From Bacteroidales bacterium (GTDB lineage Bacteria > Bacteroidota > Bacteroidia > Bacteroidales > Muribaculaceae), in the NCBI GenBank assembly GCA_030524765.1, contig JAUNGA010000017.1, positions 1 to 38,141 of the forward strand: 38,141 nt of DNA, read 5' to 3'. Position 1 is the first letter of the stretch, and each line of letters opens with the position of its first letter. Made by a program: the position numbers and the translations under genes. Shown here in pieces: positions 9,157-17,761 of the stretch. Under the pieces are notes generated by a model that saw only the letters and a program-made list of their open reading frames with translations, was not told the DNA's origin and made no database searches.

Positions 9157-9678
9157 ATGGATAGCAAGATACAATGCCCCTCGTGCGGGGCCGATATAGA
9201 CGGCGACAGCCGATTCTGCGACCAATGCGGTATCGAACTCATGGTGTGCCCGTCGTGCCGCAGCGTGTGCAAGAGCAAATTCTGCTCGAAATGCGGTAAA
9301 CCGAGTGTTAAGGCCTCGGAACTCACCGACGTGAGCGTCCCCGCCGGCCCTGCCGGTGGCCCGGCTCCGGTCGGGCAGCCAAAACCTGCCGGGCAGCTGC
9401 AGGCGATCACATGTGCGGCGATGGGAGTGAGACTGCCGTTGCGTGCCGGTGCGGTGATAGGACGTGTCAACGGCGACTACAAAGACCTGCTTGCGCGTTT
9501 TGATTACATATCGGGCACGCATGCGCGTCTTGACTGCAACGGAGGCGAATGGACCATCACTGATCTTGGCTCGCGCAACGGTACGGCCGTAAACGGTGTG
9601 CCATGCTCGGGTGCGGTGCCTCTGCACAAAGGCGATGTCGTGCGTTTTGCAAGATTCTATGACTTTATGGTAGAGTGA
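9157..9678 (+). CDS. Zinc-ribbon/FHA phosphothreonine-binding protein
   Basis: A 173-residue protein. Residues 7-46 contain CxxC pairs (7/10, 21/24, 31/34, 43/46), giving two zinc ribbons. A Gly/Pro/Ala-rich linker follows, then an FHA domain at about 85-173 with Gly102-Arg103, SGTH at 119-122 and NGT at 141-143. These are the residues FHA domains use to hold phosphothreonine peptides. It is probably the reader of marks placed by the kinase two genes upstream. It has no catalytic domain and no signal peptide. It lies 11 nt after the AAA+ gene and 2 nt before the phosphatase, clearly in the same operon. Confidence 0.92.
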   Translation: MDSKIQCPSCGADIDGDSRFCDQCGIELMVCPSCRSVCKSKFCSKCGKPSVKASELTDVSVPAGPAGGPAPVGQPKPAGQLQAITCAAMGVRLPLRAGAVIGRVNGDYKDLLARFDYISGTHARLDCNGGEWTITDLGSRNGTAVNGVPCSGAVPLHKGDVVRFARFYDFMVE

Positions 9679-9680
9679 CT

Positions 9681-10799
9681 ATGAAGATACGTTACGAATC
9701 AATCAGCGATGTTGGTCGCGAGCGGTCAAACAACGAAGATATGGCTCTGGTTTTCGGCGCGTTTATACGCGACGACGCACAGAGCAGCATGGTGCCGATG
9801 CAGAGCCGGCCGCGCTTCACCGCTCTCGTGGCCGACGGCATGGGCGGCTATGGCGGGGGTGAGATCGCTTCGGCTATGGTGCTGGCCTCTTTCAACGAAT
9901 TTCTGGCAGATCTGCCCGACGGTCTGTCACCGCGCGAGACTGCACGCGCCGTGAGAGAATGGCTGCGCGGCATACAGCAGGCCGTGCTCGACAAGGCGTC
10001 GGCCGACCGCGAGCTCGCCAACATGGGCACGACACTCACCGGAATATTTACCTACGGCCAATCTGATTTCATGATCAATGCCGGCGATAGCCGTGTGTAC
10101 CGATGGCGATATGACACATTGCGCCGGCTGACGGTCGACCATTCCGAACGCGAGCGCACCGGCGATCCTCTTGTGCCGTCAAATCTCATCTATAATGCGA
10201 TAGGTGTGCCGGGCGCGTTCATTGATGTCATCTGCCTGACCGACGAGATGCCGATGATCGACGGCGACGTTTATGTGATATGTTCCGACGGCCTTTGCGA
10301 CATGATCGATGACGACACGATCGCGTCGATACTCGCTTCGGGCGGTGGGGCACGCGGGCTGGTCGATGCGGCTCTCGATGCCGGTGGCCGCGACAACTGC
10401 ACCGTTATCGTGCTTTACGTATCCATGCCTGACAACGGAGTTGCGGAGTCGCTTAGCCATGATATCGGTGAGGGTACGACGGCCGAACTTGAACCAGAAC
10501 CAGAGCCTGAACCTGAAGTCGAAAAAACTGTCGAGACCGTTGACAGCCGCGTCGACCTGGCGCCGGCACAGGGCGGGTTCGAGATCGACGAGCCGGTCAG
10601 TGATGAGCCCGGGCCCCCGGCTTTCATCGGTTTTGATGATTCCGTGCCATCACCTGCACCTCAGATAAAGGTTATCGGCGAGGATGTGGCCGTAGACCGC
10701 AGCGATGCCGACAGTGTACAGCCCGCCGCCGAGCGTGCCCGGCAAGCGGCCGGTCTTGTCAGAGAGGCATGGAACATATTGTTCGGTAAAAAGAAATAA
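9681..10799 (+). CDS. PP2C-family Ser/Thr phosphatase
   Basis: A 372-residue metal-dependent phosphatase, expected to reverse the kinase in this operon. The PP2C core spans about 1-250: RSNNED with Asp20, ADGMGG with Asp52 and Gly53, NMGTTLT, NAGDSRVY, CSDGLCDM with Asp203, and GGRDNC with Asp238. All metal ligands are present. A roughly 120-residue acidic tail follows, starting with an EP repeat near 270 and ending in a basic helix. I chose the ATG at 9681, two bases after the FHA stop; a GTG at 9675 would add two residues and overlap that stop. The operon ends 8 nt from a convergent gene, with no terminator hairpin visible between them. Confidence 0.93.
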   Translation: MKIRYESISDVGRERSNNEDMALVFGAFIRDDAQSSMVPMQSRPRFTALVADGMGGYGGGEIASAMVLASFNEFLADLPDGLSPRETARAVREWLRGIQQAVLDKASADRELANMGTTLTGIFTYGQSDFMINAGDSRVYRWRYDTLRRLTVDHSERERTGDPLVPSNLIYNAIGVPGAFIDVICLTDEMPMIDGDVYVICSDGLCDMIDDDTIASILASGGGARGLVDAALDAGGRDNCTVIVLYVSMPDNGVAESLSHDIGEGTTAELEPEPEPEPEVEKTVETVDSRVDLAPAQGGFEIDEPVSDEPGPPAFIGFDDSVPSPAPQIKVIGEDVAVDRSDADSVQPAAERARQAAGLVREAWNILFGKKK

Positions 10800-10807
10800 G
10801 AGTCCGT

Positions 10808-11752
10808 TCAGTCGCTCACCGACCCGTCGGGGCCCGGCTCTTCGCCGTTATATGGCTCGATATGGGTGGTGACAAGCGTCTGCTGGGCCAGCGACCGGCT
10901 GATTGCCCTTTCGACGCGTGTGGCTATGCTGTGTGCTTCGATGACCGGCAGATACGGATCGACCTTGATGTGTACGTCGACTATCGCCATCGGGCCGTTG
11001 CGCCGTGTGCGCAGATGGTGATAGGCCTTGACTCCCTCGGTCGACGCGATCGCCTCGCGTATGGTGATCTCCTCGGCATGCGACAGCGACACCTCGAGCA
11101 GCTCGAGCAGGGCAGGGCGCGCGGTGCGTATGCCTACAATGGCGATAAAGACCGACACGAGCATTTCGGCGATGGGGTCGAGGATGCGGCATCCCTCGCC
11201 AAGAAACATCGCTCCGGCCACGCCGAGTACCGTGGCGATCGACGACAGAGAGTCGCTGCGGTGGTGCCATGCGTTGGCTATGACCACTTGCGAGCCTATG
11301 CGTCGGCCGGCTCGCACGGTATATTGATAGAGCCATTCCTTGACAGCTATTGACACCAGGCCGGCCCATAAGGCGATCATTCTTGGTTTCGGCAGATCCT
11401 CGCCGTGCAATGTGGCGATTACCTTTTCAAGTCCTTCGACAAACAGAAATATACCCACCGCGACCAATGCCACTGCCACAAGCAGTGTGCCCATGGTCTC
11501 GTATTTGCCGTGTCCGTATTCATATCGTCTGTTGGCCTTGCGTCGGCCCAGCGTGACTGACACGAGGACAATGAAGTCGGTGACAAAGTCCGAGAAAGAG
11601 TGTATGCCGTCGGCCACCATGGCGCCCGAACGCCCTATGACGCCTGCGGCGACTTTGGCTGCACCGAGCACGGCATTGCACCAGAATCCGACCCATGTCA
11701 CATGGCGGGCGATGCGTACGGTGGCATCGTTGTCAGTCGCTGTTTGTGTCAT
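10808..11752 (-). CDS. Cation diffusion facilitator (CDF) metal exporter
   Basis: A 314-residue inner-membrane divalent metal/proton antiporter of the CDF (FieF/ZitB) family. The two intramembrane metal-site motifs are DGIHSFSDFVTD in helix 2 and HHRSDSLSS in helix 5. About six hydrophobic helices occupy residues 15-200. The C-terminal cytoplasmic domain (about 205-295) carries the usual histidines, including SLSHAEE and DVHIKVDP. The exported metal (Zn, Fe or Mn) cannot be read from sequence alone. It starts 3 nt after the S41 protease stop, so it is the last gene of the parE-coaD-protease operon. Confidence 0.93.
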   Translation of the reverse strand: MTQTATDNDATVRIARHVTWVGFWCNAVLGAAKVAAGVIGRSGAMVADGIHSFSDFVTDFIVLVSVTLGRRKANRRYEYGHGKYETMGTLLVAVALVAVGIFLFVEGLEKVIATLHGEDLPKPRMIALWAGLVSIAVKEWLYQYTVRAGRRIGSQVVIANAWHHRSDSLSSIATVLGVAGAMFLGEGCRILDPIAEMLVSVFIAIVGIRTARPALLELLEVSLSHAEEITIREAIASTEGVKAYHHLRTRRNGPMAIVDVHIKVDPYLPVIEAHSIATRVERAISRSLAQQTLVTTHIEPYNGEEPGPDGSVSD

Positions 11753-11755
11753 GGA

Positions 11756-13357
11756 CTACTTGCCTTTGAGCAGCCGGTAATAGCGCTCGGGATCGTTTAT
11801 AAGGTCAACGGCCTCTCTGAAGTCGGGACTGAGCGGATTGGTCGAGCGCACATAGATGCCGTTCTCGTAAAGGTCGCGGGTCATCAGACCCTTGAGCACG
11901 GCCAGTATGAGCTCGCGTGAAGTCTGCCATTGCTCTTCGTTGAACTCTACGCCGTTGGCTTTGCCGGCCTCGATGAGTCCGTTGATAATCTCTTGCGAGG
12001 GCTCGAAACGTGCCACGAACGATTCCTCGTCGGGATATTCGGCCACAAGGGCCTTGCGGTTATGGTCGATATAGTTGAGCGTATATTTGATGATCACGCC
12101 TTTTGCCACGAGGTCGCGGTAGTAGCTTGAGTAGCGCGACGTGTCGGCCGGCACGAAAACATCGGGCATTATGCCGCCGCCGCCATATACCACGCGACGG
12201 TTGCGCAGGGTATAGTAGGGGGTCGACTTGTCGAGATGTATGCTGTCGGCGTGCCACAACTCGCCGCTGTTGTAGCGGTTGAGCATGTCGAGCTGGTATT
12301 CCTCGCCTTTGCCTTTCTCATAAGGCTTCTGTATGCATCGGCCCGACGGGGTGTAGTAGCGCGACGTGGTGAGACGTATCATCGATCCGTCGGGGAACGG
12401 GAACGGACGCTGCACCAGGCCCTTGCCGAATGTGCGGCGCCCTACGATCAGGCCGCGGTCGTTCTCTTGTATCGCTCCTGACAGGATCTCTGACGCCGAT
12501 GCCGAATATTGGTCGACCATGATCACAAGCCGGTCGATAGGGATTGTGCCCGTGCGCTCGACATTGAAATAATTGGGAGGTGTGTTGAGGCCTTTGGTGA
12601 ATACTACCGGGTCGCCTTCATCAAGAAATTCTGACGCGAGCTCGAATGCGGCCCCGAGATAACCGCCGCCGTTGCTCGACAGATCGAGGATGAGGTTGCG
12701 CATGCCCAGACGGGCAAGCGAGTCGGCGGCCTGCCGCACCTCGCGGGCTGTGGCCTCGGCAAATCTGGTGACAGATACAAAGCCGGTCGAGTCATTTACC
12801 ATATAGGCCGCGTCGACGCTGTAGATGGGTATATCGTCGCGTTCGAGAATGAAGTCGATCAGATCGGGCACTCCCGAGCGTTTGACCTTGAGATGCACCC
12901 GTGATCCTTTGGGGCCGCGCAGCACCTTGATGATGCCCGGGTTGTTGAGTTTCTTGCCTGCGATGACAGTGTCGTTGGCGCTGACAATGCGGTCGCCGGG
13001 ACGTATGCCCACCTTCTCTGACGGGCCGCCCGCTGTGGTCTGGATCACATAGACGGTATCCTCGACCATGTTGAACTGTATGCCGATGCCGCTGAATTTG
13101 CCTTCGAGCGGCTGATTGAGCTCTTTTGTCTCCTCGGGTGTCGAATAGGCCGAGTGGGGGTCGAGGGTGCGCAGCATGGCTATGATGGCCTCGTCGACCA
13201 ACGTGTCGCTGTTGACTTCCTCTACGTAATAGTTTTCGATCACGGCGGCGGCCAGACGCAGCTTCTGGTCGGGTGTCATGACGTCGTTGTTGCGGGCGCT
13301 GACAGCCATGCACACCAATGTGCCGAGTATGATGAATGACAATGCAAATTTTTTCAT
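11756..13357 (-). CDS. S41 C-terminal processing peptidase with PDZ domain
   Basis: A 533-residue exported serine protease of the CtpA/Prc family. Residues 1-21 ([12 protein letters not shown]...VSA) form a signal peptide. A PDZ domain at about 85-165 is followed by the tail-specific protease core. The Ser-Lys dyad lies in SASASEILSG and in TFGKG 23-25 residues later. Length and order match Bacteroidetes periplasmic CTPs, which trim other envelope proteins from their C-termini. Its start overlaps the coaD stop by 4 nt (ATGA), and the CDF gene begins 3 nt after its stop, so the three genes are almost certainly one transcript. The substrate is unknown. Confidence 0.95.
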   Translation of the reverse strand: MKKFALSFIILGTLVCMAVSARNNDVMTPDQKLRLAAAVIENYYVEEVNSDTLVDEAIIAMLRTLDPHSAYSTPEETKELNQPLEGKFSGIGIQFNMVEDTVYVIQTTAGGPSEKVGIRPGDRIVSANDTVIAGKKLNNPGIIKVLRGPKGSRVHLKVKRSGVPDLIDFILERDDIPIYSVDAAYMVNDSTGFVSVTRFAEATAREVRQAADSLARLGMRNLILDLSSNGGGYLGAAFELASEFLDEGDPVVFTKGLNTPPNYFNVERTGTIPIDRLVIMVDQYSASASEILSGAIQENDRGLIVGRRTFGKGLVQRPFPFPDGSMIRLTTSRYYTPSGRCIQKPYEKGKGEEYQLDMLNRYNSGELWHADSIHLDKSTPYYTLRNRRVVYGGGGIMPDVFVPADTSRYSSYYRDLVAKGVIIKYTLNYIDHNRKALVAEYPDEESFVARFEPSQEIINGLIEAGKANGVEFNEEQWQTSRELILAVLKGLMTRDLYENGIYVRSTNPLSPDFREAVDLINDPERYYRLLKGK

Positions 13358-13839
13358 TTGTGTAAAGCTTTGGGTAAAAAATCGGTGACATCGCGACCAT
13401 AGGCGATCAGCTCGCGCACGACACTCGACGATACGGCCGCATATTGCGGCTCTGTATATAATAAAATGGTTTCGAGACCGGAAAGTTTACGGTTGATGTC
13501 GGCCAGATCACGCTCGTACTCAAAGTCCTTGACCGAGCGTACGCCGCGCAGCAGCCACCGCGCACCGGTGCGGGCGGCCACATCGACCGTCAGTTCTCCC
13601 TCGTAGGCGATCACCTCGATACGGCCGGCGGGCTGAGAGGCATAGACGCGCCTGATGGCATCGACACGGTCATCGGCTGATGTGAGGCCGGGCTTGGCGG
13701 CGTTGACACCCACGGCGATGATTATTTTGTCAAACAGTGGCATCGCACGCTCGACTATCGACGCATGACCGATTGTGAACGGGTCAAATGAACCTGCAAA
13801 TAGGGCTGTGCGCACCTCGTCAGGAGATCTGTGTGTCAT
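13354..13839 (-). CDS. coaD: Phosphopantetheine adenylyltransferase
   Basis: Joins ATP and 4'-phosphopantetheine to give dephospho-CoA, the penultimate step of CoA synthesis. The 161-residue length is normal. The nucleotidyltransferase motif TIGH sits at 22-25 after FAGSFDPF, the substrate loop is [14 protein letters not shown], and SSSVVRE corresponds to the ISSTxxR motif. The ATG at 13839 lies 20 nt inside the end of parE; a GTG at 13815 would remove the overlap and cannot be excluded. It is coupled by ATGA to the downstream S41 protease. Grouping with a topoisomerase and a protease probably reflects shared growth-linked expression, not a shared pathway. Confidence 0.96.
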   Translation of the reverse strand: MTHRSPDEVRTALFAGSFDPFTIGHASIVERAMPLFDKIIIAVGVNAAKPGLTSADDRVDAIRRVYASQPAGRIEVIAYEGELTVDVAARTGARWLLRGVRSVKDFEYERDLADINRKLSGLETILLYTEPQYAAVSSSVVRELIAYGRDVTDFLPKALHK

Positions 13840-15742
13840 CCTCGATTACAAGATTGTCAATGATAAAGTTCTGGCGCTCGGGCGTGTTCTTGCCCATGTA
13901 GAATTCAAGCAGCGAGTCAACGCCGTCTTCTTTGCGCAGGGTCACACGGTCAAGACGCATGTCGGGGCCGATAAATCCGCGGAATTCCTCGGGCGAGATC
14001 TCGCCGAGACCTTTGAATCGGGTTATCTCGGCTTTTGAGCCCATTTTTTCGATAGCGGCTACGCGTTCCTCATCGCTGTAGCAATAGATGGTGTCTTCGT
14101 CGGCGCCGTCTTTCTTCTTGCCTTTCGAACGTTTGGTCGTGATGCTGTTGCGCACACGGAATAGCGGTGTCTGCAACACGTAGACATGACCTTTTTTGAT
14201 CAGATCAGGGAAGAATTGCAGGAAGAACGTTATCAGCAGCAGTCTGATATGCATGCCGTCGACGTCGGCATCTGTGGCGATGATGACGTTGTTGTAGCGC
14301 AGTCCGTCGATTCCGTCCTCGAGATTGAGGGCGGCCTGCAGCAGATTGAACTCCTCGTTCTCGTAGAGCACCTTCTGTGTCACGCCATAGGTGTTGAGCG
14401 GTTTGCCTCGCAGCATGAACACCGCCTGGGTGTCGACATCGCGTATCTTGGTGATCGAGCCGCCGGCCGAGTCGCCCTCGGTGAGAAATATCGACGAAGC
14501 GAGTTTTTTCTCCTCGCTGCCGCGGGCATCGCTCAGATGCACATTGCAGTCGATGAGTTTGCGGTTGTGCAGACTCACCTTTTTTGCTTTTTCGCGGGCG
14601 AGCTTGGTCACGCCGGCCATAGCCTTGCGGTCGCGCTCGCTCTGTTGTATCTTTTTCAGTATCACCTCGGCCACGGGCAACTCGCGGTGCAGATAGTTGT
14701 CGAGCTCTTTCTTGAGAAAATCACTGACAAACTTGGCTACGGTGGGACCGTCGGGGCCGATGTCGCGCGAACCCAGACGGGTCTTGGTCTGCGACTCGAA
14801 CACCGGTTCCTCGACCTTGATGGCCACTGCGGCCACCATGCCGTTGCGTATGTCTGAATACTCGAAATTGCGTCCGAAGAAATCTTTGAGCGTGCGCGAG
14901 ACGGCTTCTTTGAAAGCAGTCAGGTGTGTGCCGCCCTGTGTGGTGTGCTGGCCGTTGACAAACGAGTAGTATTCCTCGCCATATTGGTTGGCGTGGGTGA
15001 TGGCCACCTCGATGTCATCGCCTTTGAGATGTATGATGGGATACAAGGGCTCCTGGGTCATGTTTTGCGTCAGCAGATCGAGCAGACCGTTGCGTGATAC
15101 AAACGGTTTGCCGTTGTAGACCATCTTCAGGCCCGTGTTGAGGAACGTGTAGTTCTTCAGCAACGGCTCTATGAACTCTGACCGGTAGGCATAGTCGCGG
15201 AATATGCCGGCATCGGGCACAAATCGCACATAGGTGCCGTTGGCTTCTTCGGTAGGCAGTATCTCGGATTCCTCGATCAGCTCGCCGCACGAGAAGCGGG
15301 CTGTCTTGGCCATGCCGTCGCGCACCGAGCGTATCTCGAATTCGGTCGACAGGGCATTGACGGCCTTGATGCCGACGCCGTTCAGGCCGACGGATTTCTT
15401 GAATGCCTTGCTGTCGTATTTGCCGCCTGTGTTCATCTTCGATGCCACATCGATGAGTTTGCCCAGAGGCACGCCGCGGCCGAAGTCGCGCACCGACACG
15501 GAATGCTCGTCGACGTTGACGATAATCTGTCGGCCGAAGCCCATCATGTATTCGTCGACGGCGTTGTCAAGCACCTCTTTGAGCAGCACATATATGCCGT
15601 CGTCGCTGCCGGTGCCGTCGCCGAGTTTGCCTATGTACATACCCGGGCGCCTGCGGATATGTTCTTTCCAGTCAAGCGTCCGTATCTCGTTTTCAGTATA
15701 AATAGCCTCGGTTTCGGGCTGATATTCCGTTTCCTCGTTCAT
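13820..15742 (-). CDS. parE: DNA topoisomerase IV subunit B (ParE)
   Basis: ATPase subunit of the type IIA topoisomerase that unlinks daughter chromosomes. The 640 residues contain the GHKL ATPase motifs ([29 protein letters not shown]), the transducer domain, and the TOPRIM motifs EGDSAGG and [10 protein letters not shown]. The short length and the N-terminal segment [19 protein letters not shown] are typical of Bacteroidetes ParE and not GyrB, though parC is not in the window to confirm this. The ATG at 15742 is preferred to a TTG at 15751, because a -7 promoter element covers 15749-15756. The resulting mRNA would have almost no leader. First gene of parE-coaD-S41-CDF. Confidence 0.92.
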   Translation of the reverse strand: MNEETEYQPETEAIYTENEIRTLDWKEHIRRRPGMYIGKLGDGTGSDDGIYVLLKEVLDNAVDEYMMGFGRQIIVNVDEHSVSVRDFGRGVPLGKLIDVASKMNTGGKYDSKAFKKSVGLNGVGIKAVNALSTEFEIRSVRDGMAKTARFSCGELIEESEILPTEEANGTYVRFVPDAGIFRDYAYRSEFIEPLLKNYTFLNTGLKMVYNGKPFVSRNGLLDLLTQNMTQEPLYPIIHLKGDDIEVAITHANQYGEEYYSFVNGQHTTQGGTHLTAFKEAVSRTLKDFFGRNFEYSDIRNGMVAAVAIKVEEPVFESQTKTRLGSRDIGPDGPTVAKFVSDFLKKELDNYLHRELPVAEVILKKIQQSERDRKAMAGVTKLAREKAKKVSLHNRKLIDCNVHLSDARGSEEKKLASSIFLTEGDSAGGSITKIRDVDTQAVFMLRGKPLNTYGVTQKVLYENEEFNLLQAALNLEDGIDGLRYNNVIIATDADVDGMHIRLLLITFFLQFFPDLIKKGHVYVLQTPLFRVRNSITTKRSKGKKKDGADEDTIYCYSDEERVAAIEKMGSKAEITRFKGLGEISPEEFRGFIGPDMRLDRVTLRKEDGVDSLLEFYMGKNTPERQNFIIDNLVIEDDTQIS

Positions 15743-15748
15743 AACGAG

Positions 15749-15756
15749 CAAAGATA
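15749..15756 (-). promoter_or_regulatory. parE promoter, -7 element
   Basis: On the - strand, TATCTTTG reads from 15756 to 15749, a perfect TAnnTTTG. A matching -33 TTTG is not obvious; TTG trinucleotides occur at off-consensus spacings of 14 and 23 nt. The predicted transcription start is about 15745, only a few bases from the ATG at 15742. Confidence 0.6.
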
Positions 15757-15854
15757 CAAAAAATAATTGACAAGACGGTCAAGCCGAAGATTTTTTAGAT
15801 TTTAGTCTTAGGCCCTGTTAACAGGCATCGGGGACCGTGGGTTAGAACCGGCCC

Positions 15855-16871
15855 TTATAGGTCGCTGAACTTTTTACGTCTCCTGATATAAAAGTCTGTC
15901 AGGATGTTGCGCCGCCCCCTGAGCAGGTCGCGGTCGGGGTGCTCGTTGTAGTCGCGCCGCATGCGTGCGAAATCGCGGTGTGCCCTGATTATGGCCCCGG
16001 CATTGCCCCAGTCGAATGTAACGACGAATTTTGCCCATGCGATTGTGTCGAGCAGACGCCGTCGCAGCAATTTGCCGCGCCGGGTCGCGTCAGGCAGATT
16101 TTTATGCAGCATGAGCAGATTGTTGCGAAAGTTGAGATAGGTCTTGCGCGGATCTGATGCGGGCAATGAGCCGCCGCCCAGATGATATACGGTTGCACCG
16201 GGTACGGCCATGATCTTGCTGCCCGTCAGCAATATGCGCCAGCACAGGTCAATCTCTTCCATATGGGCGAAAAATCGTGGATCGAGACCGCCGCACCGCA
16301 GATATAGCTCGGTGCGCACCATCAGCGCCGCGCCTGTGGCCCAGAAAATCTCGGCCGGCTCGTCGTATTGTCCGTGGTCGGTCTCGCATATATCGAAGAT
16401 GCGGCCACGGCAATACGGGTATCCGTTGCGGTCGATATATCCGCCCGATGCGCCGGCATATTCAAAGCGGTCGCGCTCGCGATAGCTCAGAATCTTGGGC
16501 TGGCAGGCTCCGGCCTCGGGATGCGCCTCCATGTATTTATATAATGTGTCTATCCAGCCTTTGGCCGGTGCTACGTCAGAGTTGAGCAGCACTGTGTATG
16601 GATACCGTGTGGCGGCCAGGGCGCGGTTGTATCCGTCGGCAAAGCCGTAGTTCTCGTCAAAGAATATGGTCTCGACTTCGGGAAACCGTTCGGCAAGCAC
16701 GCGGCGTGAGCCGTCGGTCGAACCGTTGTCGGCGACAATCACGCGGGCGACTTTGCGGTCGGTGTTCGCGATGACCTGGGGCAGATATTCCTGCAGCAGT
16801 TTTTCACCGTTCCAGTTGAGTATGATGACGGCCACGGGCTGACAGCCGGGCCGGTAGAGGTTATCGTTCAT
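15855..16871 (-). CDS. Family 2 glycosyltransferase
   Basis: A 338-residue GT-A-fold inverting transferase, rhamnosyltransferase-like, which would add a sugar from a nucleotide donor to an envelope glycan. The N-terminus VAVIILNWNGEKLL is the family entry, followed by IVADNGSTDGS and the acidic motif LLNSDVAP that binds donor and metal. A later RTELYLRCGGLDPRFF ... EEIDLCWR segment is characteristic of this subfamily. The C-terminal 60 residues are basic and may contact membrane. The ATG at 16871 forms an ATGA overlap with the acyltransferase stop and is preferred to the in-frame ATGs upstream (16922). It is the last of six coupled genes starting with rmlB. Donor and acceptor are unknown. Confidence 0.92.
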   Translation of the reverse strand: MNDNLYRPGCQPVAVIILNWNGEKLLQEYLPQVIANTDRKVARVIVADNGSTDGSRRVLAERFPEVETIFFDENYGFADGYNRALAATRYPYTVLLNSDVAPAKGWIDTLYKYMEAHPEAGACQPKILSYRERDRFEYAGASGGYIDRNGYPYCRGRIFDICETDHGQYDEPAEIFWATGAALMVRTELYLRCGGLDPRFFAHMEEIDLCWRILLTGSKIMAVPGATVYHLGGGSLPASDPRKTYLNFRNNLLMLHKNLPDATRRGKLLRRRLLDTIAWAKFVVTFDWGNAGAIIRAHRDFARMRRDYNEHPDRDLLRGRRNILTDFYIRRRKKFSDL

Positions 16872-17761
16872 TTTTGCTGAGGTGTTACAGGATGTTTCCA
16901 GCGTTTGTGGCTCCATAGCCACAGCGATGGATCTCGGCGGATTGTCTTTTCAAGCAGTCGTGTGTATGTCTCGGTGATCGAGCCGTCCGGCTCGTCGGCC
17001 GGATGGTCGGTGATGAGCCTGGTGGTGATATGGTAGTGGCCGCGCGACGGGCGTGATATGTCCCAGTACATGACGGTCATGTCGAGTTTGCGTGCCAGGG
17101 TCTCTGTGCCGCTTATCATCAGGGTGGGACGGCCGAGCAGTGTCGTCAGATATCCGGGGTCGCCGTGGCTCGGGTGTTGGTCGCTCATGAATCCGGTGAC
17201 TGATGCCGCACCGTCGCGTCGCAGTCGCAGCAGATCGCGCAATGTCGATGATTTTGGAAAACTGCGCGAGCCGAACCGGCTGCGTATGTCGAGCATCAGA
17301 CGGTCAAAGGCCGCGTCGCGCAGCGGACGGTAGACCTGGGCGAAAACATGCTTGTCATCGGGTTTGACAGCGGTGTGCAGCGTGACCGACGGAGCCCACT
17401 CCCAGTTGAATGTGTGGGCAAAGTATATCACGATGCTGCGTCCCGACGATAATCTTTTGTCGATCAGCCCGTCGTTGTCGAATTTCATGCGGCGCCGCAT
17501 CTCGTCGTCGCTGATATGCAGCAGCTTGATCGTCTCGACTATATTGTCGGCAAAGTTGCGGAAAAACTGCCGCTCGATATCGAGCCGTTCCCGGTCGGTC
17601 TTGTCAGGAAAACATCGGGCGAGATTGTCACGCACCACACCTTTGCGATATCCCGCGATACGGTAGATCAACAGATAGATGAGGTCAGACAGCGCATACA
17701 GCACGCCGAACGGCATCCATGCCAGAGGCATTACGAGTGCTTTTATCAGACGGTACTTCAT
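16868..17761 (-). CDS. LpxL/HtrB-like lysophospholipid or lipid A acyltransferase
   Basis: A 297-residue inner-membrane acyltransferase. An N-terminal hydrophobic anchor (about residues 8-35) precedes the catalytic HX4E motif in HTFNWEW. The later segment GFMSDQHPS ... TTLLGRPTLMISGTETLA matches the LpxL/LpxM family pattern. It probably adds a secondary acyl chain to lipid A or a related lipid; LpxL and LpxM roles cannot be separated here. It is joined by ATGA overlaps to mtaB upstream and to the glycosyltransferase downstream. Its place beside a glycosyltransferase and 6-deoxysugar genes suggests an outer-membrane glycolipid programme. Confidence 0.9.
   Translation of the reverse strand: MKYRLIKALVMPLAWMPFGVLYALSDLIYLLIYRIAGYRKGVVRDNLARCFPDKTDRERLDIERQFFRNFADNIVETIKLLHISDDEMRRRMKFDNDGLIDKRLSSGRSIVIYFAHTFNWEWAPSVTLHTAVKPDDKHVFAQVYRPLRDAAFDRLMLDIRSRFGSRSFPKSSTLRDLLRLRRDGAASVTGFMSDQHPSHGDPGYLTTLLGRPTLMISGTETLARKLDMTVMYWDISRPSRGHYHITTRLITDHPADEPDGSITETYTRLLEKTIRRDPSLWLWSHKRWKHPVTPQQK

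Noticed and set aside
828-10799. Reading the kinase/AAA+ operon as a type VI or type VII secretion locus
   Set aside because: Kinase, FHA, PP2C and EccA-like domains recall both, but no structural secretion gene or WXG100 protein is present in the window.
15814-15825. Palindrome CCTGTTAACAGG between the GT2 gene and parE
   Set aside because: It is a short perfect palindrome, but no T run follows on the - strand, so it is not a convincing terminator; an operator role is unsupported.
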